Origin: Turnera subulata
Lineage: Eukaryota > Streptophyta > Magnoliopsida > Malpighiales > Passifloraceae
Length of the DNA stretch: 64,000 nt
Assembly: GCA_028386065.3 (NCBI GenBank)
Contig: JAKUCV010000203.1
Span: 1 to 64,000 of the forward strand
Direction of reading: 5' to 3'
Numbering within the stretch: the first letter of the stretch is position 1; each line of letters begins with the position of its first letter. Below the pieces are notes generated by a model. It saw only the letters and a list, made by a program, of their open reading frames with translations, had not been told where the DNA came from and made no database searches. This document shows, one piece after another, positions 1-13,737 of this stretch. A program made the position numbers and the translations under genes.

Positions 1-834
1 ACGCTAGTCTTAATTTATTATTACAACCCGTCCATAATAATAACCGACTAGGGACATTTAAGAATATATCAAATATATAAACTAGGGTTATAAATATGTG
101 CAAGTAATTATCTCATAATCATATTTATTGGAATAACCTCAATGTATATACATGACTACAATCATCCATAGATTGGCTTTTGGGCATATAACTAACACGA
201 GGTCTCGGTGGTGGTTGGTGGTCTGCCGGTGGTGGTGTTTCACGGCAAGGAGAAGGAAGAGAGGGGTGGGGTTGTGTGGGGTGGTTGCCAAAACGGCAAC
301 GTTTGGTGAGTGTGTGTTGTTTAATTCTTTTCTTTCTTTTCCTGGTTGGATTTGTGAAGGGAGGAGAGGTTTGGGTTCTGGCAGTGGTGTTTTGCAGAGC
401 TTGTAGAGGATTTGCAGGTGAAGTTTTCTTTTCAGGCAGAAAAAATGGTGCAGGGAAGAGGAAAAAGGGTCACGGGCATGCACTGGCTATTCACATGGCT
501 CACAGTGAATGGCGGCTGTAGCCCCCTCACTGTGCAGCATGTGAGGCGTGTTTTGTCCGGACCAGAAAATAACTAATGTACCCCCTTGGCTTTATTTCTG
601 GTCCGATAACTCGGGCTTAATCCTGACTTTTTTGAGGATTCTTGGACCCGAAAAAATTCCAACTTGGTCCGGAAAATCCGCAGAAAAATCCCGAGCGTGG
701 GACAGGGCTCGGTTTCAGAATCCGATGCATGAATTACCATAAATTAATTACCCAAGATTAATTTTTATGGTAAATAACTGTAAAATAAATTTTACGGTGA
801 CGGTAAAAACGTAAAAATTACCCGGGCTGTTACA
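1..834 (-). mobile_element. Large LTR, partial (right end only)
   Basis: The segment ends at 834 in CCCGGGCTGTTACA, the same terminus that closes the complete LTRs at 44382 and 50361, so read on the minus strand it begins TGTAACAGCCCGGG. The terminal 250 bp (EcoRI-like GG-rich block, then a tract of GGTCCGGA and GATTAATT motifs) resembles the other copies. Positions 200-330, including AAAACGGCAACGTTTG, match 36920-37030. The other end lies before the window. No coding capacity is claimed for the short ORFs within it. Confidence 0.8.
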
Positions 835-933
835 AATTGAACAAACTAACCCTTCACATCTCTCACAATTTCCTCTCAACTATTCTTTCTTTCTCTCTTG
901 ATCTCTTCCTTTCCTAGCTTAATACCTAATAAT

Positions 934-1690
934 TGGTAGTTGGAGCCTACAATTATGATGACAATGGCGAACAATAACCGTTTGGTTACCGTGGAAGACC
1001 AAGTTCGCAATCTCAAGTCTTTTCTCTTGTAGTTGTAGACGGGGGCGACGGCGGCAGACCGCAACCGTGAGGAGCTAGTATTGCAGCAGTCTCTCCTCTC
1101 TTCCAAACAGCACAAACTTGTAAACTCTTGGAAAATGATTCTCCAGCAATTGGACTTCGTTTGTGATTGTATCGCAGTGCTCGCTGCCAAAGAGCCTTCT
1201 CCGGTGAAGTCGCGACCGACGATGGTGAATTTGGAGGAGCCGGGGATTCTTCTTACTCCGGCGATTGTGAAATTAACTTTTGATAAAGGTACTTCAGTAC
1301 CTATTACTAGCTCTAATAAGTCCTCTAATGATGTTGTTTTGATGACTTCTATTCCCGGAGCAAAGATATGTTTTACCCTAAGTTGTCTAAAATGCAACTC
1401 ATTCCTTTTACCGGTGAAAATTCAAGGGAGTGGCTACGTAAATGTATAAAGTACTTTGATTTATATAAGATTCCAAAACATAGGAAGTTAGAAATTGTAT
1501 TGATGTTCATATACCTTGATGGTCAGGCTGACCCTTTGGTTCCATGGATTTTTGGCGGGGAAACCAATGGTTACCTACCTGGTCCGAGTTTTCACACGCT
1601 CTTTGCGTTCGTTTTGGTGTGAATGTAGATGTTATGGAAGATTGTCTGATTGATCAAAGAAATAGTTTTCTTTGTCGTATAAAACTATAA
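934..1690 (+). pseudogene. Ty3/gypsy-type gag remnant with PBS-like site
   Basis: TGGTAGTTGGAGC (934-946) resembles a tRNA-iMet primer-binding site. It is followed by an ATG at 955 that opens a short reading frame (MANNNRLVTVEDQVRNLKS) stopped after about 25 codons. A further frame runs 1081-1449. From about 1372 another frame reads PKLSKMQLIPFTGEN, then WLRKCIKYFDLYKIP and YLDGQADP. This is the pattern of the retrotransposon gag core, where a W-x-R-K-C-E-K-F-F-like helix is followed by YLDGxA. At least one frameshift and several stops separate the pieces, so the gene is dead. No protease or polymerase follows, because the host gene begins at once. Gag normally forms the particle that packages element RNA. 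Identification rests on motif recognition only. Confidence 0.7.
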
Positions 1691-1693
1691 ATA
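1686..1693 (+). promoter_or_regulatory. Possible TATA box of the small four-exon gene
   Basis: TATAAATA lies about 360 bp before the chosen ATG at 2055. The leader after it is C/T-rich and contains AAGCCCTAATT, a sequence often seen in leaders of plant housekeeping genes. The box sits at the boundary with the gag remnant. A TATA-like string in AT-rich DNA is weak evidence on its own. Confidence 0.3.
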
Positions 1694-2054
1694 CAATATG
1701 TCATCTATCTTGTCCGTCCAGCCCGAATTTTATTTTACTCGACAAAAAAAAAAATTAGAAAACAAAAGTATACAATTACCAAAATTTCCCAAACATTCAA
1801 AAGCCCTAATTATATCTCCTCTCTCAGCCCCTCTACTCTGCCTCCACCGCCGTGAATCACCCCCACCGATCACACTCCGCCTCCGCTTTCCAATCTCAAC
1901 TCCACAGCCCTCCGCCCCTCAAACCGCCGTGTCGACCTCTGTTCTTTCTATTATTTTCAGGGGTTACTTCTCTGTTTCAAAAGCAAGCCAACCGCCGCCA
2001 ACTTTGCCAGTTTTCCGCCACACAGCGTCGCCGCCTCCGCCAATACTTATCCCG

Positions 2055-4300
2055 ATGGAAGAAGAGCTGACGGGACTGTTGGGGAACAATAGCATTGAGG
2101 ATGCAAGTTGGCTCTGTTCCCTCTCCGAGACTGAGCTAGTAAGCAAGATAAATTTGTACTCTTTTTCTTCAGTTAGCTTTCACTTCTGCTAGAGAATCAA
2201 TAAAGTTTCTGCCTTTATGTGTTCTCTGCTTGATTTTGCATAGCCCTATATACTATTCTGTGTAAATTTTTGACTTAACCGTTGTAGTATCTTATGTTTT
2301 TTTGGTAAGACAAATTCTTTGTATTGAATTGAATGAATTGGATTATGTGTTTTTTCATTTATCAGAGACTGGCTTTGTACTTGTTTGCTTCTTCTATTAC
2401 TTTGAATGCTTTTTTTCTTCTTCTTTTTGGTAGGATATGCTAATTACCTTGAAAATGCTGGTCCTCCAACGTGCAAAAGTGATTGGTCATGAAGAATTAG
2501 CCCAGAAATTTGATCTCAAGATGCTTCGGGCCCTTGGTAAGGTTTCACATCGCCCTCTTTGGTTGGCTAGAGTAACTGAATATTTAAGCAGATTACAAGC
2601 ATGGAGAACTGAATATTTATTCATTCCTTGACTTCCCTGACTTTCTATTCCTCTATGGCATTTGTAGGGTTGATTTTGATGGAATGTGTTAAAGAAAAGA
2701 TTGAAGGCCTATCACATATTCCTGGCTTGAGCAATGCTCGTGATATTATCGATGGTTGCAATATATTAAAAAGCAACTCGGCAAACCTCCTAAGTGTTGA
2801 AGAGCTTAAGGCCTGTATTGTTACTGCGGAAAAGAAGAGACGGAAGAAAAGGTATGTTTGATCCCTATATAAAATTGATTGCGCCTTTCTTTTGGGTTGT
2901 ACTTTCCTGTATTTGTTGCTACAGTATGCGATAGTACAACTGGTTTGCATTTTAATGCTAGTTCCAGCTCATATTGGTTGGCATGTTGTATTTGATCTTT
3001 TAGTAGTGCTTTCTTGGTTATGATAGTATGTCAAGCCCACCCTCTATCTTCCATCCCGTAGCATTTCCTTCTGCAAGTTGGACAATGTAGGCTGCTGTAA
3101 CACTTTTTAATGTATGAGATACAGTAGTGTGTGAAACAAAAACGTAAGATAATTTATACTTCATTTTTTCATAATCAAGATTTGGTTCAGTCTTATTCAG
3201 TATACTTTACTTTATCTCATTGGTCTTTATAATAGGTACATAAAACTACAGCCTCTAGTTTTAGCCAATCAGGCAAAGCTAACAGCAACACTATGCCACC
3301 ATAAAAGGATGTTAAATTGATATCACTATCAATATGTGCTAGTCGACCACTGTGTGTGTATTTAATCCTGTTTTTTCAGAACACAAAGTATCAGCTTAGA
3401 TGTCGTCTGTCCTGTAGTACATCTAAAAAATTCCTTTTAATAGCACAAATCTATAAGTTTGTAACAAGGTCACCAAAGTGGTGATCGTAACATAGGTTGT
3501 ATAATTGTCAATTTGAACTAGTTTAAACGAGGTTAGACTAGTTTATGATGCTAGTTCTGGTTTTCAGCTTAACATAGGTTATATAATTACCCTTGGCCTA
3601 TCAAATTGGGTGGCAGAATATATAACAGTTGTTTGATTTGACAATTCAGTCATGATGGTTGAGTTGCTTTGTCTTCTTGTTTATTCTTTTCACTTCTATT
3701 TCCAGTATACGAGTGATAACTGTGAATCAGTCTTGTGGTGTAAGGTTGATTGATTTACTGGGGTGCTATTCTACTGTTGTAACATAAAGGTGAACCTTGT
3801 AATTTGCAGTCTGATGTTTAATTTTCTGTTGATGATGCTTCTAGTTTCATGAAAAATTCATACCTTCATCAAGCGTAACACACACCCTTTTTTAAGTTCT
3901 CCATAACTGGGAATTGTTTTCCTTTTTTTAAAAGTGCAAAATCTCTCTCCTTTTCCCCTGGAGTGCAAAATCGATATTCGACCAGTGATTATTGCCTTAT
4001 GTTTTGACTGCATTGTTTATTGGTTTATCTTAACACCCATTGGCATCACTGGCCCTGGTTACATGAAGAAACTTCTTTTCTTATGATAATTTGTTGCATT
4101 CTTTCTGTCATTTAAAATGTGTGGTAAGTTGGTTATTTGTTTTTCAGATCTCTGATTGATTTTTCTGTAAATTTGTTACTCATAGACCCCGTGAAGAGAC
4201 AACACCAAATGGGAAAAATAAAGATGAAGAACCTATTTATTCTCTAGACCAAGAAAAATTATCATCACCGTTTGCTTCCAGTGGTCGAGAAAGGGATTGA
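2055..4300 (+). CDS. Conserved-looking plant protein of unknown function, four exons, 161 aa
   Basis: Proposed exons are 2055-2138, 2434-2536, 2668-2851 and 4186-4300, with GT-AG introns at each junction (donors GTAAGC, GTAAGG, GTATGT; acceptors GGTAG, TGTAG, CATAG). The joined frame encodes 161 residues and stops at TGA 4298-4300. It begins MEEELTGLLGNNSIEDASW, continues with SLSETEL-DMLITLKMLVLQ, then KVIGHEELAQKFDLKMLRAL, and has a basic KKRRKKR stretch at the exon 3/4 junction followed by a charged tail. It is mostly helical in character, with no signal peptide or membrane segment. The frame is open upstream of 2055, but the upstream part is low-complexity and looks like leader. I do not recognise the family and assign no function. 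The basic patch could be a nuclear localisation signal. Reading frame and splice agreement make a real gene likely; the exact last exon is less sure. Confidence 0.7.
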
Positions 4301-7300
4301 TCAAAGGCCATATTTCAACTCTGCGAAACTCATTGCAGAATCTGGTATTCAGCTATTGTCTGTCATGATGGTGATCTTATCATTCACTGGCTTCTCCTGG
4401 CACAAAGCTTCCTCTGGGGACTTCATTTTTGTCCACAAAACTGAGTTTTTTAAAGTTGGAACTTGTACAATATAAAGCCAAGTTTTCAAACAACTAAAAA
4501 ACTGTGTTCCAACTGAGAAAGAACAACAACGGCACCTCTAGTTCTTTTGTACTATAGTTCCAATCTTAACCTTCTTATGAATTCTCGCAGGCTTGCAGAA
4601 TTATTTATTAAACTGTTGGAATCTGTGATTGAAGAGATATGTATATTTGGATATTTCATTTTGATTCAACAGAACGGTGGAGAGAGTAAAATGGTTTATG
4701 ATTCTTTTTGTAACCCTTGATTTGTTTAGTACTGTTGCTTAGATGAAAATACAGCTATTTGTTGGATTTTATAGTTACATATTACCCATGAACAATAGAA
4801 AGTAGCAGGTGCGCGGATGATAGTCACTTCTACTTGGCAAGTCCATGGGCAGTTTTGTAAGATATTGTTTCTTCATTTGAGTAAGCAGAGAACATACAGA
4901 ATCTTCTTTAAAACTTTGAGTTAACATCAGAGCATGTTTTCATTCCAATTTATGAGATTACTTTTCAGTGTGACCAGTACCACACTTATTTCTACTTAGT
5001 TGAAACAGAACATCATCAATTGGATGGATTGGTACTTTGCTAGTTGCCAGCACAAGTACGATTACATGTACAATTGTGGGACAGTAACATTCTAGTCATT
5101 CTTCTGGAAATCTCGATTTTTAAGAAACTTGTACCAGCTGGTTCACAATGTAGTTGGTACTCGGTACCATCTGTCCTGACCTGCACAGTAATTCAGGTTT
5201 GCCATCCTATCCTAAAAGGGCAAAATGATATGGCTACCTTTGACATGTAGTAATCTTTAGGTCACCAATAAGATTCTTTTAAAAGAACAACTACTGATTT
5301 TCTCTTACGGGATCGACAGAAGATTATTTTATTGCAAAGGTATTGCAATTGCACACATCTTCATGCTAGGTAACACAAGTAGTGTGAAAGAGTTGAAGGA
5401 GAAAAGAGAGATAGAAAGGACAACAGAAGGTAGCACTGCACTGGTGCATGCCTGAGGAATCAAAATCATTCCATTTTTGGAGCTGCATGGCTTTGACAGA
5501 CTGAAATCACATAATGGAAACAAACTCATGGGATTCCTGAGGCAGACCACAAGTGGGATGTGATGGAAGAAGCCACTGAGGTTAGATCAAACACCCTTTT
5601 TCGAGAGATGTGGGCAACTGATTTTCTTCACTCTTTCTCCTTTGTGACCACAAACATGATTTTCTTGTTGGCCGTGCTTTGCTCCTTTGTTCCAACTAAC
5701 GCATGGCAATAAAGGGCCATAGGGGCCCCTCTTGTTTTCTAAAGATCTTCCAAGACGTGTCAATTCTCCTTTTACGTACAAGACCATATTATTGTTTATT
5801 GTCATGTATGTCTAATAAAATGTTTAAGAAATTGCTTGTGGCCTCCTGGACAATCCTTTGCATGCCCATTTCTTTTTTAATCTTATTTGCTGCCCTACCC
5901 CCCCAATAAACTCCTTCACCTGTGGAGAAAAAGCCATTCCTAGAAATTTGTTGGAGAATTTTTTTTCCAACACAATCAATTATACCTTTTTTTTTTTTTG
6001 TTCAACAACAATCAATTATACCTTGCTTCAACAAGTTAAAGATAAATGAATCAAGATTATCCCTTTGTGGGTTTGCTTTGGGAAGGGCGTGAATCCGCTA
6101 AAACAATACAAATCCCTACAAAGTCAATCTCCTCATGCCCATTATGATCAATATGTAGCAGGTCATGCTGTGTAACCTCCCTTAGAGAAAATCATAATAT
6201 TAAAGGTGACATTCAAAAAAGGGTTTTGATTAGAGACAAAGAATGATTAAAGATATGCCATATTGTTCCCCTCAATTTTATTATTTTTTAAAAAAATTTC
6301 TTTCTCGATTTCTCTATACTATATATGCATGACATATTCATCGTATCTCACCTCACGTGCATGTCATGTTCAAAAAAATTCACATGATCGTCAGCAACTC
6401 AATTACAAGCTTCTTTTGATACAATCAGACAACGACCAAAGCTTGACTGTGAGGAGATAAGGCTACCTCTTGTCAACAATTTCTAATGGCTTTGATTCAA
6501 TCTATTTTGGGTGTATTAATTTGACAGTAGCAATAGGAAAAAAGTACACATGGACAAGGAGTTAAAAGGAAAGGTCTACATTGCATGAGACCAAATCTTA
6601 TCGTATCATATACCTTGCCCAAGGTTATAACATAATGTCGGTTAAAAAAATGAATAAACATTCCTTAATCACTTTTAATTAGTGGGTAATGGACATTTAA
6701 CCTAAAATATTTGCTTAAGAATCAAGGCACTCACTCTCAATGATGTTATCCTCCAATAAAATTTGTTCCCTCCATGAGATCACAAAAACATGAAGACGCC
6801 TCCGGCAGGAAAAAAAGCAATTCCACCAAGGAAAGTTTTCAACTTTGGAAACTATTCCTAATAATTACCAGCAAAGCATGGCCTTAAGACTTTGCGTTTA
6901 TTAACGGTGGTTTAAGAGCTTTCAATGTCAATATCATTACATCATTTGTATGATTTTGTTGGTATCAAGCTCCAGGCAAGATCTTGATGAAAATGCAATC
7001 AAAAGGAAATCTTGGTGACAATACTTCACTAGCTACTATTCTTCTATTTTTTAAAAAATTAATTGAGCACCAAAGGGCGACTAAATCGTATCTCTCTTTA
7101 GTGCTATAATTTCAAAAGAAAAGTACCAAGAATCCTTGGATAGATAATTGTCATCTTTAACCAAATTTCACATCTTTAACCAAGTTTTCTTTTCCTTTTG
7201 TTATTTTATAATTAAGCACTACTCGAATTAGTTTAATTGTCAATTTTGTGTTAGTAATAGTTTTTCTTTTTTGTTTAGATTGAATTGCGTTTTAGTTTTT

Positions 7301-10300
7301 CCTATCTCTCCTTCCTTTTTCTTCCATGTTGCGTGTGTCTCTGTATACACTTAAGTCACAGCAACGATAAATTAGCATGCCATAATGCCTTCTTATCCAC
7401 AACACTAGGGAACATACCAACAATAGCTTTTTATTTGTCTGGGACGATTTTCCTTTTCATTTATGTGATAAGTATTCTGTGCATTCTATGTATTCTTTCG
7501 TAAACTGTAGAGATATTAAATTTTTAACTAAAACTTCACTCTTCACAGTAAATCCATTTACATGTACATATTATGCCGCTAAAAACAAACAAATGCGGCC
7601 ATTAAGCAAAGTATAGTCAAATACGGTAAGCTAGCGGACAATTTGTGTTACGATCCTCATCATCAAAGGTTCACAAAAGATATCTTCCACTCACACTCAC
7701 AATTGCAGGACTAATTTTATAAATAGTTTTAAACAATAACACACTATGTATATTGTATCCCTAACACGGATCAGTGGGCTGTAATTCATTGATACTCTTG
7801 CGAAAGCAAGAAAAGTGAGGCCCACATTCGAATTTCACCTTCAATGTTGACTAATATAAAAATACTGTAACATCTACAATAAAACAAAATGATATTTTCA
7901 TATGAAAATGACGTATGAAGAAATTTGAAAACTAATTAAAACATTGAAAATGTTCAATATATTTATCACGGTTGCGTAATTATCAATCAGTGAAAACGCC
8001 ATCACAAGTCTCTTCTCATAGTTCTCTGGTATTCGAATTCTATATCAAATGCTTCCATACTTATAATTTGATAAATTCCAACAAATTAAACATTTAAATG
8101 AAGAAATAAATTGAAATCTTAATTTAAAAAGAAAAGGATAATCTTTAACCACTCCACTATACTCAAGTGATGCTGAAAGCAGTTAGAAGCAGCTAATGTA
8201 GCTCAAACAGACCCAAATAATGGAATTTCAAGACTGCTAATCGTTTCCCCGATTAGGATGGAATTTCAATTGTAAAGGAAAGAGAAATGTTATCTTTAAA
8301 CAAAAGCGAGGAGAAAAACCCCAAGGGGAAAAACCCATCTCAAAAGTCAAAATAAAAAAAAAAACTACGTGTAAAGCATGTAAGGACGAGGACATACACA
8401 CTAATTTTGTGTGCCATGGATTGTTTTGTTTATCGTTCCTTAGCTAGTTAACCCCTCTTTTGAAATTAAGTATCTTTGTGTTTCTTATTTGCCCTCGATG
8501 AGACCATTTGTGTTGAGGTGATGTCGTTGATTAAGAGTTTTGGGTGTGACGCTAGATTCAGATACATGATGATTTGGTCGTGTGAGTTTGAAAACAAATT
8601 TTCGTTAGGTGGAGAAACTTTGAATTATTGCAATAGGAGACTAAAACTTTTGACCTCAAATTTTTCTTAATCTTGCCCTTAATTATAGTGGTGTCAATGT
8701 CAAGTGACATATTAACCCAAGGCCTAGCTAGCCAGACCATTTTTATGCGGTGACAAAATTCTGATGTAAGAAGAATAACAAGAAAAATCCAGAATTTACT
8801 AAAGCTTCACAACCTAATGTTCTCGACAATTTGCTAAGCTTCAAAAAAATTGTGTATTTCTATAGTTATATTTTACATTGAGTTGGTTCTGTATATAATA
8901 TTTTTTAGAGTTGCTAATTAGTTCTATATCACACTCTTGAATCGGAGCCCTTGGAAAGGAATCGAGTGATCCAACTTCTACGCCTCCACCTCTTCTGGTA
9001 TTATGTATGGCATGCATAAATTTGAAACTCAAAAAATTTTTTCACTTGAAGAAATTTGTAAAACTATAAAGTATGTTCATTAAAACCCCATCCACTAACA
9101 TAAAGCTTTTGCTGTTTAGCACAAAGAAAAATAAGCTTTTGGTGTTCATTGATTCTTTGACATACTTTAAATACGTATGCGATATTGATAAATGCACAAG
9201 ATATTTGCACATATAACTAACACTAAGCCTTAATTCTTTGGTGTCGTTTTATTATCAAACAAAAAAAAAACAAAAACCTTCTTCTGTTCTTCGGTGAGTG
9301 ACATGTTAGTGAAGGTCATAATATTTTTTTGATGCTAAGTGAAGGTCATAATATAGATGATAATCAAGAGGCACGTACAAATTGTTTGGAGAATAAAAAT
9401 GTACACAACTTAATTAATATAGCATGCCAAAATCCTCTAAGCATACCACAAACGTGAAGAGTGCTTTCTTGTTGAGGGAGTCAATATTTCCCACTTCTTT
9501 TCATAAATTCATTTGTAGTCGTATGTAGACTCTCTACTTCATATGATGTTGTAGGCAGGTTTTAATAACATATTTTTTTCTGCTTTATTCTCTGTTATAT
9601 TATATTTAAGGATTTAAGAGTTATATGTGCATTAAGAATTACAAGGAATTATTGCCTGCTGTTTCAAGATATTTATTTATATTGCCATAAGATGAAGCAA
9701 TTTATCAATTTTGGCAGAACCCAGTGATCCTCAAACCTCGACTTTCAACGGCTGATCCGGTTTTCTATATAACCATAATACAATAGGGAGATTATATATA
9801 TTATTGATGTTTGAGGTCATTCTTAAATTATTTCTTCAAGGATTGAGGTGGCTCGTATCTACCAATACATCCAAAATGTTTAAGTTGATCCTTGATAGTA
9901 CTACTAATTAATCACTTTTAGAGAATTCTTGGGATCACAACCTGAAAAGCTACGACCTCTTCTGCGCCACGTATTACTTAAAAAAGTAATTAATTAATAA
10001 ATTATCAACAAATGCTGGTCAAGCTACAAGCGATCTTAGACCATAAGAACATGCTCTAATCATAAGTATATTTGTCTTTTTTTTTTCCACCAAAAAAAAA
10101 AAAAAGAAGGCACAAGTATTACTACTTGTTTGATGGAAGTTAGGTTGGCCTTTTAAGTTGTCAAAAAGAACCAACCTAGGTAGTCTTCTTCCACGGAGCA
10201 TCTCGAGGTGGGCTCGAAGCTCCTCGTTTGTCCTAAAATGGTATTGTTTGTTCCCACGTTTATGGACTATTGCTTCAATTAAAAAGAACATTATTTGTTA

Positions 10301-13148
10301 CAGTCGTCGACATACTTCTTATTCAATTAAACCATTCATTAATGCAAACAATTTATAACATAGAAAATAATTTTTGTATTGTCACATGCACTCTTTTGCC
10401 AATCCCGCATCCTTGCTCATGTGTGGCTGTGATAGGTGATTGGTGAGTATGGAGGATTTGCATATACAAGATTTTGAACTCCTGATTTGCTTAAACCGAA
10501 CTGAACAGTTTCAAACTAATGCAAATTTGGTTTTCATAAGTTTTGATTAACTCACAAAGTTGAAATTCTTATTATAAACACCAATTTATATAGGGAAAAA
10601 ACTACTCTTAAAAAGTTAAAAATTCTATCAATATACGAGACTGGACTGGATGACAACTTTATAAGGAACGAAAACAAATAAAGGCATTATTTCTTTCATG
10701 TTGAAAGGTTTGGACACACTTTGCTTTGAAATTTATGGTTTCTCTTGTTTCTAAGAACTTGAAATTTTTTTTTTTTTTTTTTTCTTCAATCCCCTTCTCT
10801 TCCAACGGTAGAAAGGGAGTCCTATGTCGGGTTGACCGAATATCCAGTGAACCTTTGTGTCTTTTTTAGTTTGTCAAACACGGGCATAATGTCATCGTAC
10901 CAATAACATCATCACCATTTGCAATTGTCTACTGCCTTGACCCAAAACTCACCTACTTATATTGTCCCTAAGCGCCAAGTTTAGTTAATTCTTTCTTTTG
11001 ATCAAATGATTACTTCACCAAATTCACCTGCCTAGGTGAATTTTGTTGATTCCTCGTGGGGATGCAGGGAGAACATTTGTTGCCATCATCCAATTGCAAT
11101 CTTTGGATAGGGAGCTAGCTAGCTAGAGATATATAGTGGACTTTGGATATATGTTTACACATGCCTTTGTGATTTGATTACATAGTTGAAAAAAAATGTA
11201 AGAAATATTGGAGCAGCGGTACTGATGTCGGGTAATAGAGTTCAATGCGTTTTTTCATCATTATGACTAATTAGCTTATAGAAATTTATCGTTTTCTCCA
11301 TTTTTTTTTGTTAGCCATTTACCTGCTGAAGCAGAATTGCGCACTTAGTATTTTAAGCAACTCCACATTTATATACTGTTGTTATGGGAGCGGAGGAAAT
11401 GTTTGATTCTGCAATTTTTAAGATTGAAGCTGAGAGAATGTTAAATACTAAAATCATCGTGTTTACAAAATTACAAGTCTTTTTACTTTTTTTTTTAATT
11501 TATTAAATTGTTATTTTTTGAAGTGAATTGTTGAGCTATAATACCAAAACCTACCGAATCAATGGACATTACTCTTAACAATCTATTAAACAGACAAGAA
11601 TTTATTAAATCGCCAAGACAATCATATCAAATTTCTAACCGAGTCAGTTACACACATCCCCTTCATTAAAAAAAAAAAAAAGGTAGTTAGGACATTACTG
11701 GGGCCATCAGCTTTTTATAGGGCTTAAATGTAAGAGCCAAAAATAACTTCACAACTTGGCAGAATTCAATTAACAAAAGAGAACCTCTTTATTCCATTCT
11801 TGATCTTCTTGGCATAATTGAGATTACCCACATCAGACAGCACTTATGCACTTTCCTTTTAACTCCCATTTGGTGATGATAAGATAAACCAAATTGCAAC
11901 CTTTTTTCTGTAGAGTCTGTAATGTATCAAGCAAGTCTCGCGGTGGTTTCTTCTTTATATTCTTTTTTGTCTCTCTGCTTTCATGAAAATAAAATAAAAA
12001 AAAAAAAAGAAAAAGAGGCAAGGTTACGTACCATAATAAATCAATAGTCATAATGAACATGGGATTTTATTTACCACGAAAGTAGGTCTGTAGGGGGATC
12101 CAATATTTTATTTCCCTCCAAAAAAGGCATCGAAGGTAAGTTATGCAAATTATTTCCACCAAGGTATTAAACGAGTAAGTTATCTATAAAATAATCTTTG
12201 CTTACATGATTTTATGAAACGCCAAGAGAAGTTCATCTTCTGCAATATAGTGATTTGCCATCACTAAGCTAACCTAAATATACAATTCAGATTTATTTTT
12301 TTGGTTCTTTGCTTTCGTTCTCAACATTTTGAGGTCTAAAATGTAACTTATGACTTTAAATTTTTGGAAAACTAGATCTTTGCATAAATTTTGAGCACTT
12401 CATCAAGGAGATGGAAGTATAAATTTTATTAATTTGCCATCACTGGAACCAAGTTTGCTTGCTTAAGTAGCAACAAGCGAGCAATTCCCTTGTACGGGTG
12501 TGCTGCTTTTGATGATCAAAAGCAATAAGTAGATATATCGTCAATTTCAACGACTTTAAAATTGTTTTTAATTATCATGAGGTTTATATTTGTGTTAGTG
12601 GAGATGTAATCAGTATTCTAAAGGCATATTCATTGACCAAATGTGACTAGGCCCCACAGTTGACTAATAAATAATTATTGTACCCATTAACTCGATATTT
12701 CAGCATTTGAGCACTTCATTATTATGAGAAAGTTTGTTATGGGTGGTCATTCTAATCTCCCATCATGCTCATCTTTTTGCAATGAGACTACTATAGCTTG
12801 TTAGTTAGACCTTCAATTTTCCTCTTCAAATTAGGCACTAAAAGGAACATGTCTATGTATGAAAGACAGCAAAAGTAGTAAAGAGGTTTTTAGTCAAGCC
12901 TTTTTTTTTTTCCTTTAGTTTTTTTATGACTACACAAAACGTGATGTTTTTCTAAGATTGTTAAGAATATTCTCACGTACTTTACATGCACATTAATCTG
13001 TCTCCGCCACAGAGTTTTAGTTGAAAATCTGAAAATATTATGTTCCTACTTATATGGCTATGAAAATTTAGAACCTATGCCTATAATATTAAGGACCAAA
13101 GCTAGTCCATCTTCCTGTCATAATTGACTCTAATTTGTTGTCAAATAA
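4301..13148. other. Long AT-rich intergenic stretch, no gene seen
   Basis: Only short ORFs without family signatures are visible. The first few hundred bases probably hold the 3' UTR of the small gene. Small direct duplications occur (for example CAATCAATTATACCTT near 5970 and 6008, and AGTGAAGGTCATAATAT near 9310 and 9340), as do several homopolymer runs (poly-T near 10767, poly-A near 11669). The 90-codon minus frame at 10019-10291 is not convincing. Decayed transposons may be hidden here, but I could not delimit any by terminal repeats and target duplications. Confidence 0.6.
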
Positions 13149-13197
13149 GAATTTCGTCAATTTTTTTTTTGGTGAAAACAGGGGCAAAAGCCTACTA

Positions 13198-13735
13198 TTA
13201 ATTAACTATAGTTACATATCTGCACTCACCAGTTCTTATCAAATCTTTCAAGAAGAGAGCTCTTACCTCATTACAAGCTGATGTAAAAAACTCAATCTTC
13301 CCTACAGAATCTACACCCACGTTGGCGTAAAAGTCAGCACAAGAGTTTGCCTCTCTGTATATATGTGCTATATGGACAGTCCAACCCCTATCCAGTAACT
13401 CCCTCACCTTCCTGCAAAGCATGCTCAATTCGTTAGAATAATCTGGTTTATGCAGGATTAATGTTACCGCAGCAGCAGAATCCATCTCAAGTTCAATCTG
13501 CCTATATCCCATCTCCCAAGCCATTTTCAGCCCCACTTTAACCGCCCATATCTCGACTCGAATAGCATTGCACCACCCAACTCCTCCTGCAAACGCTTGG
13601 ATAAATCTGCCATCGCCATCTCTAACTAAGCCACCAATTCCTGCACGGCCAGGATTGCCTTTACTTGCTCCATCTGTGTTTAGTTTAATCCACCCAGGTT
13701 TCGGTTGTTTCCAAAAAATCCATCTTTCCTCCCTC
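13198..13735 (-). pseudogene. LINE ORF2, C-terminal RNase H domain
   Basis: Reading the minus strand from about 13735, the frame gives KPGWIKLNTDGASKGNPG, the first catalytic Asp motif of plant RVT_3-type RNase H. It continues through AIRVEIWAVK (second acidic residue), LEMDSAAAV (third Asp) and REANSCADFYAN (last Asp), and ends with a stop at 13198-13200 just before the poly(A) region. RNase H removes the RNA strand after cDNA synthesis. All four acidic positions appear present, so this domain is better preserved than the RT. It belongs to the same polyprotein as the upstream RT and zf-RVT pieces. Confidence 0.88.
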
Positions 13736-13737
13736 GT

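Noticed and set aside
10019..10291. 90-codon minus-strand ORF containing RTNEELRAHLEMLRGRRLP
   Set aside because: Looks somewhat protein-like, but it has poly-Phe from a T-run, no neighbours in frame, no splice context and no family match I know.
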